DNA of 64,000 nt from assembly GCA_944325655.1 (NCBI GenBank), contig CALVAW010000001.1, positions 16,651-80,650 of the forward strand. Direction: 5' to 3'. The notes below the pieces were generated by a model that saw nothing but the letters and a program-made list of their open reading frames with translations, had not been told where the DNA came from and did not search any database. The position numbers and the translations under genes were made by a program. Of this stretch, positions 24,408-33,968 are shown in pieces. This DNA is from Candidatus Gastranaerophilales bacterium. GTDB lineage: Bacteria > Cyanobacteriota > Vampirovibrionia > Gastranaerophilales > Gastranaerophilaceae. Each line of letters begins with the position of its first letter. Positions within the stretch are counted from its first letter, which is position 1.

Positions 24408-26624
24408 TCACTTATTTTTCATAAAATCATAGAGGATTTTTTCTCCTTTATTTATTCCGTACAAAAAAGTATTATTTGGTATTTCATCAAATTTAATATT
24501 TATTTCTTTTGCATATTGCCCTTCCAGTGCAATATAATTTTCATAAAATTCATCCAATAAATTATATGCTTTTTTATAATTTCCAAAGGCTACTGCAAAA
24601 TCCGCCTCTACATCTCTTATACATTGAGCTTCAAGACATTCTAAATCAGGACCTGCGGGAATTGCGCGAACTTTATTTTTAGGATTTGAAATCGTTCCTA
24701 TTGCTCTCAAAAGACAAACTCTAAGCTCGTTTTTGTATATTTCATATTCATTCAACCCCTTTGTCATTATTATTGCATCATTTGCACAAACAAAATTTTG
24801 CATTGGATATATATTTGTTTTTAACTCATAGGGCCTCTTAACGGGCATAAAATTTTGAACATTATAATTATAATCAATTTTTCTTTCTATTATTCCCCAA
24901 GCATCATCCGATATGGTTTTAGAAATATTATTATTCAAAAGAAGAACTGCTTGAAGTTTATGATTTTTCTTTCTGTTTTTTATTTCAACTGTAAATTTCA
25001 AAAACTCACAATGATTATCCAAAATAACCCTAAGTACAAAACCGCTAAAATATATTTTCAAACAACTTTGAATTTGCCCGTTATATTCGATTTCGGTTTT
25101 TAATATATCTATTTTCTTATATTTGCCTTTTGGAGAAAAATTATAACTATCTCCTTCGTCAGCAATATCCGTAAATTTTAATTCAAAAGTTTGTTTAAAA
25201 TTTGTTATGTATATCTTTTTATTTTTAATTTCAAGCTTAATTTCATTATTTTCAATTGATTTCAAAGTAATTTTCACGTTTTTTTCAGGCTTTTTAATTT
25301 TTACCGTATTAAAAGACATTCTTTGATTTGAAGAAATTTCAACAGCTTGCAAATATAATGTTTTTATATCTTCCGTTACCGGAATAGAATATATATCGTA
25401 TAAAAGACTGTCTTCAAATGCTCTTTTTTTATCCAATATTTGAGCATTTTCTATCTTATAGGGAGTAATTATTTTGATAACTTTTATATTATTTTTATTT
25501 GATAAGTTAAAAAGACCTGCTTTATTTTTAATGGCACCGTTGATACCATGTTCTTTTTTAAAATCGCCTTTAATATTATTTATAATTGAAGATAATAAAT
25601 TATCACATTTTTCAAATCTGGCATCCAAAGCTCTGTGTACGGAATCTGTGGAACAACCGTAAATACCGTCGTGAGCATGATTTTTAATAAGTGTTTTATA
25701 TGCAAATTCAATATTTTTTTGATACTTTTGTCCCAAATAAAAATCCAAAGGTTCTGTAATTCGTGATAATTTATTTTGAATTTTTGCGTTTTTTATTTTT
25801 TGATATACTCTTGCACTGTAAACACCGTTTAAAATATATGTGTTTGAATTATCCAAAAATTCTTCCGGCGCTTTCTTATTTTCATAATCGACTTTTGAAA
25901 AATATTCAAACGGGCTGGATAAAATAATTTCATAATTTTCAAGCTTTTTATTTATATCATTAATCTTATCATTTGCATTTTGAAGCATACCTAAATGATC
26001 GGCACCTATAGGCAAAAGCAAACAAGAAGGAGAATATTTGCTTATTTTATCAAGATATTTGCTTAATCCTTCTACATTGTTGTTATGTATAAAATCATTA
26101 AAATAACCCTGCACAAGCCAAGTTGTTTTAATATTATCTTTTATAAAATTACAGTTATTTTTAATTAAAACAGGATTAACACCCCGCCATATTAAAGCCT
26201 TGTCAATATTTTTAAGATTCAAAGCCCTGAATGCTGATTTTGAAACACCAAAAATATCAGACATATACCCTATAAATTCTTTTTGATAAAAATCAGAAGA
26301 AATTTTCATTCCGATATCAAGATTTTTTAACATGGAACAGAAATTTACCAAATAACTGTCGGCGCTTGCAAAATAAGGTCCTATTGCAAGATTTTTATTT
26401 TTTATAAAATATAAAATCTCTTGCAATCTTTCTTTTCGATACTTTAAATAATCCAAAAGAGCCACGACTTGCCCATCAAGATAAAAAAACGGAGCATTAC
26501 CCGATTTAAGCTCGTCTAAAACAATATCAAAAACCTTCAAAAATCTTACATTAAAATCTTCTTTATCTCGATACCATTCGCGATCCCAGTGGGTATGTAA
26601 ATATGCATAAACCTGCTTTTTCAT
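24408..26624 (-). CDS. Glycoside hydrolase family 38 (alpha-mannosidase / mannosylglycerate hydrolase type)
   Basis: 738 residues. The N-terminal motif HTHWDREWY (residues 10-18) supplies zinc ligands of GH38. A D-x-F-G segment (SDIFGVS, Asp near 123) fits the nucleophile region, although the usual following His is Val here. NHAHDGIYGCSTDSVH matches the conserved second zinc segment seen in MngB. The C-terminal half is beta-sandwich. It would release alpha-linked mannose or cleave mannosylglycerate-like substrates in the cytosol; no signal peptide is present. A TAAAAT box lies exactly 6 bases before the ATG and no binding site is seen. Confidence 0.85.
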   Translation of the reverse strand: MKKQVYAYLHTHWDREWYRDKEDFNVRFLKVFDIVLDELKSGNAPFFYLDGQVVALLDYLKYRKERLQEILYFIKNKNLAIGPYFASADSYLVNFCSMLKNLDIGMKISSDFYQKEFIGYMSDIFGVSKSAFRALNLKNIDKALIWRGVNPVLIKNNCNFIKDNIKTTWLVQGYFNDFIHNNNVEGLSKYLDKISKYSPSCLLLPIGADHLGMLQNANDKINDINKKLENYEIILSSPFEYFSKVDYENKKAPEEFLDNSNTYILNGVYSARVYQKIKNAKIQNKLSRITEPLDFYLGQKYQKNIEFAYKTLIKNHAHDGIYGCSTDSVHRALDARFEKCDNLLSSIINNIKGDFKKEHGINGAIKNKAGLFNLSNKNNIKVIKIITPYKIENAQILDKKRAFEDSLLYDIYSIPVTEDIKTLYLQAVEISSNQRMSFNTVKIKKPEKNVKITLKSIENNEIKLEIKNKKIYITNFKQTFELKFTDIADEGDSYNFSPKGKYKKIDILKTEIEYNGQIQSCLKIYFSGFVLRVILDNHCEFLKFTVEIKNRKKNHKLQAVLLLNNNISKTISDDAWGIIERKIDYNYNVQNFMPVKRPYELKTNIYPMQNFVCANDAIIMTKGLNEYEIYKNELRVCLLRAIGTISNPKNKVRAIPAGPDLECLEAQCIRDVEADFAVAFGNYKKAYNLLDEFYENYIALEGQYAKEINIKFDEIPNNTFLYGINKGEKILYDFMKNK

Positions 26625-26798
26625 ATATTTATTTTAATTCTTTTTTTAGCAGTAAAAATACTATATTTGAGTGAATAAATATCAAAAAATTTTATTTTCC
26701 ATTTTATGGATGAGTTTTAATTTTTTAAATGTTGTATTATAAAAAAGCAAAAGGAATTTCCCTTTTTATTGTGTCCCCATAGTTTGTAGAGTAAAAAT

Positions 26799-27059
26799 AT
26801 GAGCAAAAGTAACCAAAAATCTTTAGAAGCAGAAATATTAAAATGTAAAAAAAGGCTTAAAGAATTAGCCCCCGAGATTGAGTTCAACAGCGAAAAATCC
26901 AAAGAATACAATAAAATTATTGTACAAAAAGCAATACTTGTAGACAGATACAAGAAACTATGCTACAAACCATCGCTCTCTCAAAGAATCAAAGAGGCAA
27001 TTTGTGCTAATCCGTTTAAGAAAAAAGAAAAATTAATCTGCGACTACTTTCTTTCATAG
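26799..27059 (+). CDS. Small coiled-coil hypothetical protein
   Basis: 86 residues, Lys/Glu-rich helix (SLEAEILKCKKRLKELAPEIE) then a basic tail with three Cys. The ATG follows TAGAGT by 6 bases, with only GAG as a possible binding site. Its last 16 bases overlap the 3' end of the convergent PEBP gene. No family recognised; coding likelihood is moderate, from composition. Confidence 0.55.
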   Translation: MSKSNQKSLEAEILKCKKRLKELAPEIEFNSEKSKEYNKIIVQKAILVDRYKKLCYKPSLSQRIKEAICANPFKKKEKLICDYFLS

Positions 27060-27589
27060 AGCGCAGTTATTGTTGACTTGGCTATTGAATGTGCTAATAC
27101 TTTCTTTTCTACTTCTTTAGGTTTTGTGTTTTTGTCAACATCAATTTTTTCAACATCCAAAGCATATACGGTAAAGTTATAATGATGCATTCCATGCCCC
27201 ACGGGAGGACAAGCACCGCCATAACCTTGTGAATTAAAATCGGTCAATGTTTCAATCGCACCACTTGGCAATTTATTCTTATATGAATTTACATCTGAAG
27301 GAATATTAACTACAAGCCAATGATACCAACCATTTTCTCTTGGCGCATCTGGGTCATGACAAATTATAGCAAAACTTTTAGTATTTGCGGGCGCATTTGC
27401 CCACGATAAATCCGGAGCCACATTTCCGCCGTTACAGCCAAAACCTTTATAAACCTGTTCGTTTGGTAATATATCATTATTTTTAAATTTAGTGCTTACT
27501 ACGGTGAAAACATCAACCTTGTCTAATGCGCTGGACATTATTATACCTCCTAAATATAAGCAAAATATTAATAATATAATCTTTTTCAT
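27044..27589 (-). CDS. YbhB/YbcL-family PEBP-like protein, exported
   Basis: 181 residues with an N-terminal signal peptide (KKIILLIFCLYLGGIIMSSA). PEBP signatures are intact: CHDPDAP, GWYHWLVVNIP, YGGACPPVGHGMHHYNFTVYALD. The fold binds phospholipid headgroups or small ligands; the bacterial role is not settled. It starts 15 bases after the UbiA-type gene, so the two are co-transcribed. Confidence 0.92.
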   Translation of the reverse strand: MKKIILLIFCLYLGGIIMSSALDKVDVFTVVSTKFKNNDILPNEQVYKGFGCNGGNVAPDLSWANAPANTKSFAIICHDPDAPRENGWYHWLVVNIPSDVNSYKNKLPSGAIETLTDFNSQGYGGACPPVGHGMHHYNFTVYALDVEKIDVDKNTKPKEVEKKVLAHSIAKSTITALYERK

Positions 27590-27604
27590 AATCGATTTTC
27601 CATA

Positions 27605-28585
27605 TTAAACTATCGTACCGATTGCTGCAAAAAGAGCAAAGAAAAACGAAAAATTTCTCGCAAGATAGAATCTGTACATAAAAAAGGCAATATTTTTTTG
27701 CTCAATCTCCTTCCAATTTTCAAAAAAACCATAATACCACCTCGGAGTAAATTTAACGTTATTTATATTTATATAATCATTCATTGATTCTTGCAACTTT
27801 GTTGCAATTGGTAAAGTTAAAAACACATATAGAGTATGCGGATTTAAATTCAATGTTAAAACACCAAATATAATAATAAAATAAGATGCAAAAATCATTC
27901 CTTTTAATGTTCTCATTGCATTTCGTTTTGTTTTCAAATATAAACAAAGAGTCTTCTTGCCGTCAGATTCATCAAATTCCCAATCCATAAGACTATGAGT
28001 ATGAAGCAAAATAAGAGTTGCAAAAAATATAGCCCATGAAAGCAAAAACAGACCGGAATTAAACTCACCGGTAAGCGCAAAATAACCGCCCATAATAATT
28101 AACGGTCCATATATCAAGCCGATTATTATTTCAGCAAGGTAATATCTTGATGAAATCGGATAAATAAGAGTTAAAATACCGCCAAAAAAAGCAAATAATA
28201 AAACTTGCCAACCCGAAATAAAAGCAAAATATATTCCTATAAATAGCGGAATTATAAAAAGAAAAAACAAAATTAAATTTAAATCAAAAAAGGAATAAGT
28301 TCCATCCAAAATAAGTTTTGCTTTTGGAACAAAAGAATTAAATTTTATATCCTTCAAATTTTGATTATTTTTCAATTTTTGTTTTACATCAATGTAATCA
28401 TCAAAAAGATTTGCACCCAAATGCACTAAACAAAGCGCAATTAACAACAATGCAAAATTAAAAATGCTAAATCTTTCACTATAATGCGCAAAAGCTAAAA
28501 CCGGAAGACAGGAAGCAAAAGTAACCCCTAAAGAATAAGCTCTTGTTAATTGCAAAAAACTCTTAATCTTATTTAGAAAATACAT
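27605..28585 (-). CDS. UbiA-family prenyltransferase (MenA-like)
   Basis: 326 residues with about nine membrane helices. The two Asp-rich prenyl-diphosphate/Mg motifs are present: NLFDDYIDVKQ and DWEFDESDGKKTL. Layout is closest to MenA-type enzymes, but UbiA-like enzymes that prenylate other aromatics cannot be excluded, since no menaquinone genes are adjacent. GAGGAG precedes the ATG. It is divergent from the ribosomal operon across a 330-base gap. Confidence 0.85.
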   Translation of the reverse strand: MYFLNKIKSFLQLTRAYSLGVTFASCLPVLAFAHYSERFSIFNFALLLIALCLVHLGANLFDDYIDVKQKLKNNQNLKDIKFNSFVPKAKLILDGTYSFFDLNLILFFLFIIPLFIGIYFAFISGWQVLLFAFFGGILTLIYPISSRYYLAEIIIGLIYGPLIIMGGYFALTGEFNSGLFLLSWAIFFATLILLHTHSLMDWEFDESDGKKTLCLYLKTKRNAMRTLKGMIFASYFIIIFGVLTLNLNPHTLYVFLTLPIATKLQESMNDYININNVKFTPRWYYGFFENWKEIEQKNIAFFMYRFYLARNFSFFFALFAAIGTIV

Positions 28586-28856
28586 TTCATAAACTCCTCA
28601 TTTATCTTGAATTTATTATAAATAAAATATTATTTTTATACATTCGAGTTAAGTATAAGATAAATTATGTAAATTTATTTTTTTAAACATTAGTTTTTTA
28701 AAAAAATTTACAAATATTAACACAAAAGGGAAAAACTGCCTAAAATATAAACTTTATAGAATATTGTAAAATCTTAATGTGTTGTATATTTAAAAAAATT
28801 ATTTTATAAATATGTGTAAAATTCACTAATTTTAAGGATTTTTCGCATATTTAAAC

Positions 28857-28884
28857 TTGCAAAGAAAAATTCAACATGTATTAT
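28857..28884 (+). promoter_or_regulatory. Promoter of the infA-rpsI operon, in a 330-base gene-free stretch
   Basis: The gap 28586-28915 holds no gene. The best plus-strand promoter is TTGCAA (28857-28862), 16-base spacer, TATTAT (28879-28884), with a start near 28891 and a leader of about 25 bases carrying AAGGA. TATACT (28889-28894) is an alternative -10. The rest is AT-rich; I see no riboswitch or ribosomal-protein leader fold. Confidence 0.45.
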
Positions 28885-28915
28885 TGAATATACTGAATAA
28901 AAAATAAGGAAAAAT

Positions 28916-29131
28916 ATGTCAAAAGACGTAATAGAACTTGAAGGAACAATACTCGAATCACTGCCTAACGCAATGTTTAGAGTAGAACTCGAAAACGGAC
29001 ATGAAATTTTAGCCCATATCTCAGGGAAAATCAGAAAAAATTTCATCCGTATACTGCCGGGGGATAAAGTAAAAGTCGAAATGACACCATACGACCTGAG
29101 CAGAGGAAGAATTACATACAGACTAAAATAA
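28916..29131 (+). CDS. infA: Translation initiation factor IF-1
   Basis: 71 residues, one S1/OB fold: [37 protein letters not shown] and RGRITYRLK. It blocks the ribosomal A site during initiation. It is the first gene of a ten-gene cluster. Upstream genes usual in this place (map, adk, secY) are absent, so the classical spc-alpha run is broken here. Confidence 0.97.
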   Translation: MSKDVIELEGTILESLPNAMFRVELENGHEILAHISGKIRKNFIRILPGDKVKVEMTPYDLSRGRITYRLK

Positions 29132-29143
29132 AAGGATAAAAAA

Positions 29144-29257
29144 ATGAAAGTAAGAGCATCTGTAAAAAAAATATGCAAAGACTGCCAAATTATCAAAAGA
29201 CGCGGCAGAGTAACCGTTGTTTGTAAACACCCTAAACACAAACAAAGACAAGGATAA
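29144..29257 (+). CDS. rpmJ: 50S ribosomal protein L36 (bL36)
   Basis: 37 residues: [20 protein letters not shown] and [10 protein letters not shown] at the end. The zinc ligands Cys11, Cys14, Cys27 and His32 are all kept (zinc-binding form). AAGGA lies 8 bases upstream. It sits between infA and rpsM as in most bacteria. Confidence 0.97.
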   Translation: MKVRASVKKICKDCQIIKRRGRVTVVCKHPKHKQRQG

Positions 29258-29298
29258 CCCATAAAAATTAAGTAAAATGTCAAAATAGGAGAAAATAA

Positions 29299-29667
29299 AT
29301 GGCAAGATTAGCAGGGGTGGATTTACCCCGTAATAAGAGAATGGTTATAGCACTAACCTACATCTACGGAATCGGACCTACAAGAAGCGCTAAAATTTTA
29401 GCTGCTTGTAACATATCTCAAGATTTGAGAACAGATGATTTAACGGATGATGATATTAAAAAATTAAGAAATGAAATCGCTCACTACACAATTGAAGGTG
29501 ATTTAAAAAGAGAAGAATCGCTCCATATCAAACGTTTAAGCGAAATTAATTCATATCGAGGAATCCGTCATAGAAGAAAATTGCCCGTTAGAGGTCAAAG
29601 AACAAAAACAAATGCAAGAACAAGACGCGGCAGAAAAACCGGACCAATTGCAAATAAAAAGAAATAA
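29299..29667 (+). CDS. rpsM: 30S ribosomal protein S13 (uS13)
   Basis: 122 residues, full length: [20 protein letters not shown], the helix-two-turn-helix region [11 protein letters not shown], and the basic tail [16 protein letters not shown]. It contacts the 50S subunit and P-site tRNA at the subunit head. AGGAG is 8 bases upstream. Confidence 0.98.
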   Translation: MARLAGVDLPRNKRMVIALTYIYGIGPTRSAKILAACNISQDLRTDDLTDDDIKKLRNEIAHYTIEGDLKREESLHIKRLSEINSYRGIRHRRKLPVRGQRTKTNARTRRGRKTGPIANKKK

Positions 29668-29733
29668 TTTCTTTTAAATTAATTTAATTCACACCGTATT
29701 AAATGAACATAATAAACTAAAAGGAAATAAATA

Positions 29734-30120
29734 ATGGCTAAACCTACAAAAACTAAAAAGAAAGAAAGAAAGAATATATTGCAAGGTGTTGTACATATAC
29801 AATCAACCTTCAATAACACTATCGTAACTTCAACAGATACTCAAGGTAATGCTGTTGCATGGGCTTCTGCGGGCGGTTGCGGTTTTAAAGGTGCTAGAAA
29901 AGGAACTCCTTTTGCGGCGCAAAGTGCAGCTGAAATTGTTGCAAAAAAATCTATCGATCAAGGCATGAAAAAGGTCGAAGTTTACGTTAAGGGACCGGGC
30001 TCAGGCAGAGAAACAGCAATAAGAGCAATTCAAAGTGCCGGACTTGAAATTACATTGATTAAAGATGTAACTCCAATTCCTCACAACGGATGTCGTCCTC
30101 CAAAAAAACGCAGAGTGTAG
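29734..30120 (+). CDS. rpsK: 30S ribosomal protein S11 (uS11)
   Basis: 128 residues with [38 protein letters not shown], and the [14 protein letters not shown]-terminus that binds 16S rRNA at the platform. Full length. Confidence 0.98.
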   Translation: MAKPTKTKKKERKNILQGVVHIQSTFNNTIVTSTDTQGNAVAWASAGGCGFKGARKGTPFAAQSAAEIVAKKSIDQGMKKVEVYVKGPGSGRETAIRAIQSAGLEITLIKDVTPIPHNGCRPPKKRRV

Positions 30121-30144
30121 TAATAAAACCAAATAGGAGCTAAA

Positions 30145-30747
30145 ATGGCTAAATATACAGGACCTACAAATAAATTATTCAGAAATTATGGTGTTAAAGA
30201 TTTGTCTAATCGCAAATTAACAACATCTATGAGACAAACCGCGTCCGGTCAACACGGAGCTCTCAGAAAGAAAAATTCTGATTATGCACTGCAATTAAAA
30301 GCAAAACAAACAATCAGAATGACATATCTTGTTAGCGAAAAACAATTTGTAAAATACTATGAAAATGCTTCAAGAAAAACAGGCGTCACAGGTACAATTA
30401 TGTTACAAACTCTTGAATCAAGATTAGATAACGTAATTTACAGAGCAGGTTTTGCAATCACAAGAAGACAAGCAAGACAAATAGTTAATCACGCACACGT
30501 TCTTGTTAACGGTAAAAAAGTAGACATTCCTTCTTATTTATTGAAAGCAGGCGACGTTGTTACAGTTAGAGAAAATTCAAAAGAATTTATTAAAACCGTC
30601 ATTGAATCAATCGATCTTGCACTAAATTATGCTTGGTTAACGGTTGACAGAAATGAACTGAAAATCACTTTTGACAGAATTCCTCAAAGGGAAGAACTTG
30701 ACCCTGAATTTAAAGAACAACTCGTTATTGAATATTACTCTAAATAA
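30145..30747 (+). CDS. rpsD: 30S ribosomal protein S4 (uS4)
   Basis: 200 residues. The S4 RNA-binding domain is at residues about 90-155 (ESRLDNVIYRAGFAITRRQARQIVNHAHVLVNG). The N-terminal zinc Cys set of some S4 proteins is absent (zinc-free form). S4 starts 30S assembly and often represses its operon in other bacteria. Its position between rpsK and rpoA is the common bacterial one; many Cyanobacteria have it elsewhere. Confidence 0.98.
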   Translation: MAKYTGPTNKLFRNYGVKDLSNRKLTTSMRQTASGQHGALRKKNSDYALQLKAKQTIRMTYLVSEKQFVKYYENASRKTGVTGTIMLQTLESRLDNVIYRAGFAITRRQARQIVNHAHVLVNGKKVDIPSYLLKAGDVVTVRENSKEFIKTVIESIDLALNYAWLTVDRNELKITFDRIPQREELDPEFKEQLVIEYYSK

Positions 30748-30765
30748 TTAGGAGAGAATAAAATT

Positions 30766-31743
30766 ATGGAACTTAAAATTAAAAATATTAACACTACTAC
30801 TTCATCAGACGGTTCTCAATACGGTAAATTTGTTATTGAGCCGTTGGAAAGAGGTTATGGCGCAACAATAGGAAACGCTTTAAGACGAGTATTGTTGTCC
30901 AGCCTTGAAGGCGCAGCAGTTACTTCCGTAAGAATAGAAGGAATAACTCATGAATACACTTCAATTCCCGGAGTAGTCGAAGATGTTATTGATATAATGT
31001 TAAACTTAAAATCGGTTGTTGTTAAAACAGATTCTTATGAACCTCAACACCTAAGATTAGATGCAACAAAACCGGGGCCTGTTCTTGCAGGTGATATAGA
31101 ACTTCCTGCGGGAGTTAAAATCGTAAACCCCGATTGTGTTATATGCACATTATCAGAAGGCGGATCAATCCATGCCGATATTACTGTTGAAGTCGGAAAA
31201 GGATATGTAACAACAGACGTTTTAAAAGAACAAAAGAACGGACTTCCCATAGATTTACTGCCTATAGACGCAGTATTTATGCCAATTAAAAGAGTCAGCT
31301 ACAATGTAGAACCCGCACGTGTGGGAGAATCATTAGATTTCGATAAACTAACGCTTGAAATTTGGTCAAACGGTTCAATTGAAGTTACAGCAGCATTATC
31401 AAAAGCTTCTAATCTTCTTATTGAACACTTCAGTCAAATTGCCGGCATTTCCGGAACTCCGGTACAAATTAAACCGGAAATAATCGAATCTCAAGAAGAA
31501 GCAGCAGAAGCTGCTCCGACTTTAACAATAGAAGACTTGGAACTTTCCGTAAGAGCTTATAATTGCTTAAAAAGAGCGAGCATAAACTCTATGTCAGAAT
31601 TGTTGAAAAAATCAGAACATGATTTATTGAACATTAAAAATTTCGGCAAAAAATCATCAGACGAAGTCATTGAAAAACTTCATCAAATGGGTTTAGATTT
31701 GCAACCAAACCCTGAAGATGCCGATGATCTTGAATTAATATAA
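30766..31743 (+). CDS. rpoA: RNA polymerase alpha subunit
   Basis: 325 residues. The N-terminal dimerisation and assembly domain (1-235) has GNALRRVLLSSLEGAAV. A linker rich in Glu/Ala (SQEEAAEAAP) leads to the C-terminal domain (about 250-310: LELSVRAYNCLKRASINSM, NFGKKSSDEV). That domain binds UP elements and activators. The complete alpha-CTD means UP-element recognition at AT-rich promoters is possible. Confidence 0.98.
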   Translation: MELKIKNINTTTSSDGSQYGKFVIEPLERGYGATIGNALRRVLLSSLEGAAVTSVRIEGITHEYTSIPGVVEDVIDIMLNLKSVVVKTDSYEPQHLRLDATKPGPVLAGDIELPAGVKIVNPDCVICTLSEGGSIHADITVEVGKGYVTTDVLKEQKNGLPIDLLPIDAVFMPIKRVSYNVEPARVGESLDFDKLTLEIWSNGSIEVTAALSKASNLLIEHFSQIAGISGTPVQIKPEIIESQEEAAEAAPTLTIEDLELSVRAYNCLKRASINSMSELLKKSEHDLLNIKNFGKKSSDEVIEKLHQMGLDLQPNPEDADDLELI

Positions 31744-31768
31744 CAGTCAAAAGTAAGGAATAAACAAA

Positions 31769-32197
31769 ATGAGACACGGTCGTAAAATTCATAAACTATC
31801 TAAGGCAGCAGACCAAAGAAAAGCATTAATGCGCACTTTGGCATCTCAGTTGTTCTTAAATGGTGAAATTACAACTACAATGGCAAGAGCTAAGGCTCTA
31901 AAACCATACGCTGAATCAATTATCACTTTTGCTAAAAAAGGCGATTTGGCTGCTCGTCGTGAAGCAAAAAAAGATATATACGATATAGAAACAGAAAAAT
32001 ATATTGACACCGAAACAGGTGAATTGTTTGATACTCTTCCTGAAGGCAAGAAGTTACCGAAGCAATCTGTTTTAAGACAATTGTTTTCTGTTATCGGCAA
32101 AAAATATGCAACTCGCAACGGCGGATATACAAGAATCTTAAGATTAACTCCCCGTCGTGGTGATAATGCAGAAATGGCATTAATTCAATTAGTTTAA
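31769..32197 (+). CDS. rplQ: 50S ribosomal protein L17 (bL17)
   Basis: 142 residues: MRHGRKIHKLSKAADQRKAL, then TLASQLFLNGEITTTMARAK and the C-terminal YTRILRLTPRRGDNAEMALI. It carries an insertion of about 20-25 residues (EKYIDTETGELFDTLPEGKK) relative to the usual 116-130 residue form. Its stop overlaps the truA start by one base (TAATG). Confidence 0.97.
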   Translation: MRHGRKIHKLSKAADQRKALMRTLASQLFLNGEITTTMARAKALKPYAESIITFAKKGDLAARREAKKDIYDIETEKYIDTETGELFDTLPEGKKLPKQSVLRQLFSVIGKKYATRNGGYTRILRLTPRRGDNAEMALIQLV

Positions 32198-32985
32198 TGA
32201 CATTTCAAGCTCGATACGTCATAAGCTTTGAATTTCGAGGGGACGATTTTTTCGGAAGTCAAAAGCAGCCCGATAAAAGAACCGTTCAAGGAGAAATTGA
32301 AAAAGCACTCCGCACATTGACAAAAGATAAAATCAATATATTTATTTCGGGAAGAACCGATGCTAAAGTGTCCGCAAGATACCAAACAGCTCATTTCGAT
32401 GCAAAAAGAATAGAAAATATTCAAAAATTTCAGTATTCTTTAAATTGCATACTTCCCGATGATGTAAAAATACTTGAGCTGAAAGAAACAAACCCGAACT
32501 TTCATGCTCAAAAATCCGCTCTATATAAACATTACAGATATACAATCTTAAATGACCATGTTGCTTCGGTCTTTTCAGATAAATATTTGTTTTATCCTTA
32601 TGGAGAAATTAATATAGAAAGGTTAAATAAAGCTCTTTCGTATATTATAGGACATCATGACTTTTCAGCTTTCAAATCAGCTTCGGATAATCCGTATAAT
32701 GATTGCAAAATATATTATGCGAAAGCAAAAAAAGTCAATAAAGAAAGACATGATTTTATCTTTATAGATATTATAGGAAACAGATTTCTCTATAATATGG
32801 TAAGGACTATCGTAGGCGAACTTCTTTATATTGAAAGAAATAATCTTAAACCCGAGATTATGAAAGAAGTTTTAGACTCTAAAGACAGATCAACCGCTGC
32901 CAGTGTAATTGAAGCCAAAGCGCTGTGTTTGGAGTATGTCGGCTATGATGACGTAAAAAGCTATATTAAACAAATAAATTCTTAA
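32197..32985 (+). CDS. truA: tRNA pseudouridine(38-40) synthase
   Basis: 262 residues. Catalytic motif SGRTDAKVSA (Asp near 51), then FDFSAFKSASDN-like and NRFLYNMVRTIVG near the C-terminus. It modifies the anticodon arm of many tRNAs. Start fixed by the TAATG junction with rplQ. The rplQ-truA-rplM-rpsI order is typical of Cyanobacteria and Firmicutes. Confidence 0.96.
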   Translation: MTFQARYVISFEFRGDDFFGSQKQPDKRTVQGEIEKALRTLTKDKINIFISGRTDAKVSARYQTAHFDAKRIENIQKFQYSLNCILPDDVKILELKETNPNFHAQKSALYKHYRYTILNDHVASVFSDKYLFYPYGEINIERLNKALSYIIGHHDFSAFKSASDNPYNDCKIYYAKAKKVNKERHDFIFIDIIGNRFLYNMVRTIVGELLYIERNNLKPEIMKEVLDSKDRSTAASVIEAKALCLEYVGYDDVKSYIKQINS

Positions 32986-33000
32986 AAAGGAAGGTAAATA

Positions 33001-33441
33001 ATGAAAACTTTTAGTGCAAAACCACTGGAAATAACACGCAAATGGTATGTTATTGATGCGGAAGGTGCAACTCTCGGAAGGGTAGCAGTTGCTGCAGCTA
33101 ACATATTAAGAGGTAAAAACAAACCTCAATATACACCAAATGTTGATACCGGAGATTTTGTCATCATAATAAATGCAGATAAAATTACGGTTTCAGGTAA
33201 AAAAGAAACAGATAAATTATATAGAAGCCATTCAGGGTATCCCGGAGGTTTCAAAGAAATTAGTTTTAAAGCCATGATGGAAAAAACTCCAACACGTGCT
33301 ATAGAAAAAGCTGTAAAAGGAATGCTTCCTCACAACACGCTGGGCGATGAACAGTTTCAAAAATTAAAAGTATATGCAGGCGCTGAACATCCTCATGCTG
33401 CTCAAAAACCTGAAGTATACGAACTAAAAGGAGATAAATAA
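33001..33441 (+). CDS. rplM: 50S ribosomal protein L13 (uL13)
   Basis: 146 residues: [33 protein letters not shown] segment, [34 protein letters not shown]. It is an early 50S assembly protein. It ends in TAATG shared with rpsI. Confidence 0.98.
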   Translation: MKTFSAKPLEITRKWYVIDAEGATLGRVAVAAANILRGKNKPQYTPNVDTGDFVIIINADKITVSGKKETDKLYRSHSGYPGGFKEISFKAMMEKTPTRAIEKAVKGMLPHNTLGDEQFQKLKVYAGAEHPHAAQKPEVYELKGDK

Positions 33442-33854
33442 TGGCTGCTAAAAATACAGATAACAAAAAAGAAATAATTAAAACAGGCAGAAGAAAATGC
33501 TCAATTGCAGTTGCTAAAATAGTATCAGGTAAAGGCAGAATCTTTATTAACGGAAAAACATTAAAAGGATACTTTGGTAACAGACCATCTCTTGAAATGA
33601 CAATATATAGTCCGCTTGTTTTAACAGAAAACCAAGATAAATACGATATTAGAGTCAAAGCAATAGGTGGCGGGGTAAGTGCTCAAGCAGATGCTATTAA
33701 ACTTGCAATAGCAAGAGCACTGGTTGAAATTAATGAAGAATATAAATCCACTCTTAAACAAGAAGGCATGTTGACTCGCGATTCTCGCATCAAAGAACGT
33801 AAAAAATACGGTCGTAAACGTGCCAGAAAAAGATTTCAATTCTCTAAAAGGTAG
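33441..33854 (+). CDS. rpsI: 30S ribosomal protein S9 (uS9)
   Basis: 137 residues with a slightly extended basic N-terminus (AAKNTDNKKEIIKTGRRK), the core GGGVSAQADAIKLAIARAL and LTRDSRIKERKKYGRKRARKRFQFSKR. The final KR contacts P-site tRNA. It is the last gene of the operon, followed by a strong terminator. Confidence 0.98.
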   Translation: MAAKNTDNKKEIIKTGRRKCSIAVAKIVSGKGRIFINGKTLKGYFGNRPSLEMTIYSPLVLTENQDKYDIRVKAIGGGVSAQADAIKLAIARALVEINEEYKSTLKQEGMLTRDSRIKERKKYGRKRARKRFQFSKR

Positions 33855-33874
33855 AAATATTCAAATAATAAATA

Positions 33875-33903
33875 AAAAACCGCTCTTAAGAGCGGTTTTT
33901 TTT
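33875..33903 (+). terminator. Terminator of the infA-rpsI operon
   Basis: Perfect dyad AACCGCTCTT/AAGAGCGGTT with flanking A run and eight T. Confidence 0.95.
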
Positions 33904-33909
33904 GTGTAT

Positions 33910-33937
33910 AAAAAAATCGGATGAATATATCATCCGA
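33910..33937 (-). terminator. Terminator of the glycine-rich prepilin-like gene
   Basis: TCGGATGA/TCATCCGA (33917-33937) with loop ATATA and a T run on the minus strand. It sits back-to-back with the ribosomal operon terminator. Confidence 0.88.
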
Positions 33938-33968
33938 AACCAAAACACAAAAAAATAATATGAAATCT

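Noticed and set aside
26740..26775. Hairpin AAAAGG/CCTTTT upstream of the 26799 gene
   Set aside because: Only six pairs and placed between divergent genes, where no transcript needs ending; probably chance.
28586..28915. Possible riboswitch or ribosomal-protein leader before infA
   Set aside because: The sequence is AT-rich with no stable GC-containing stem or known leader motif.
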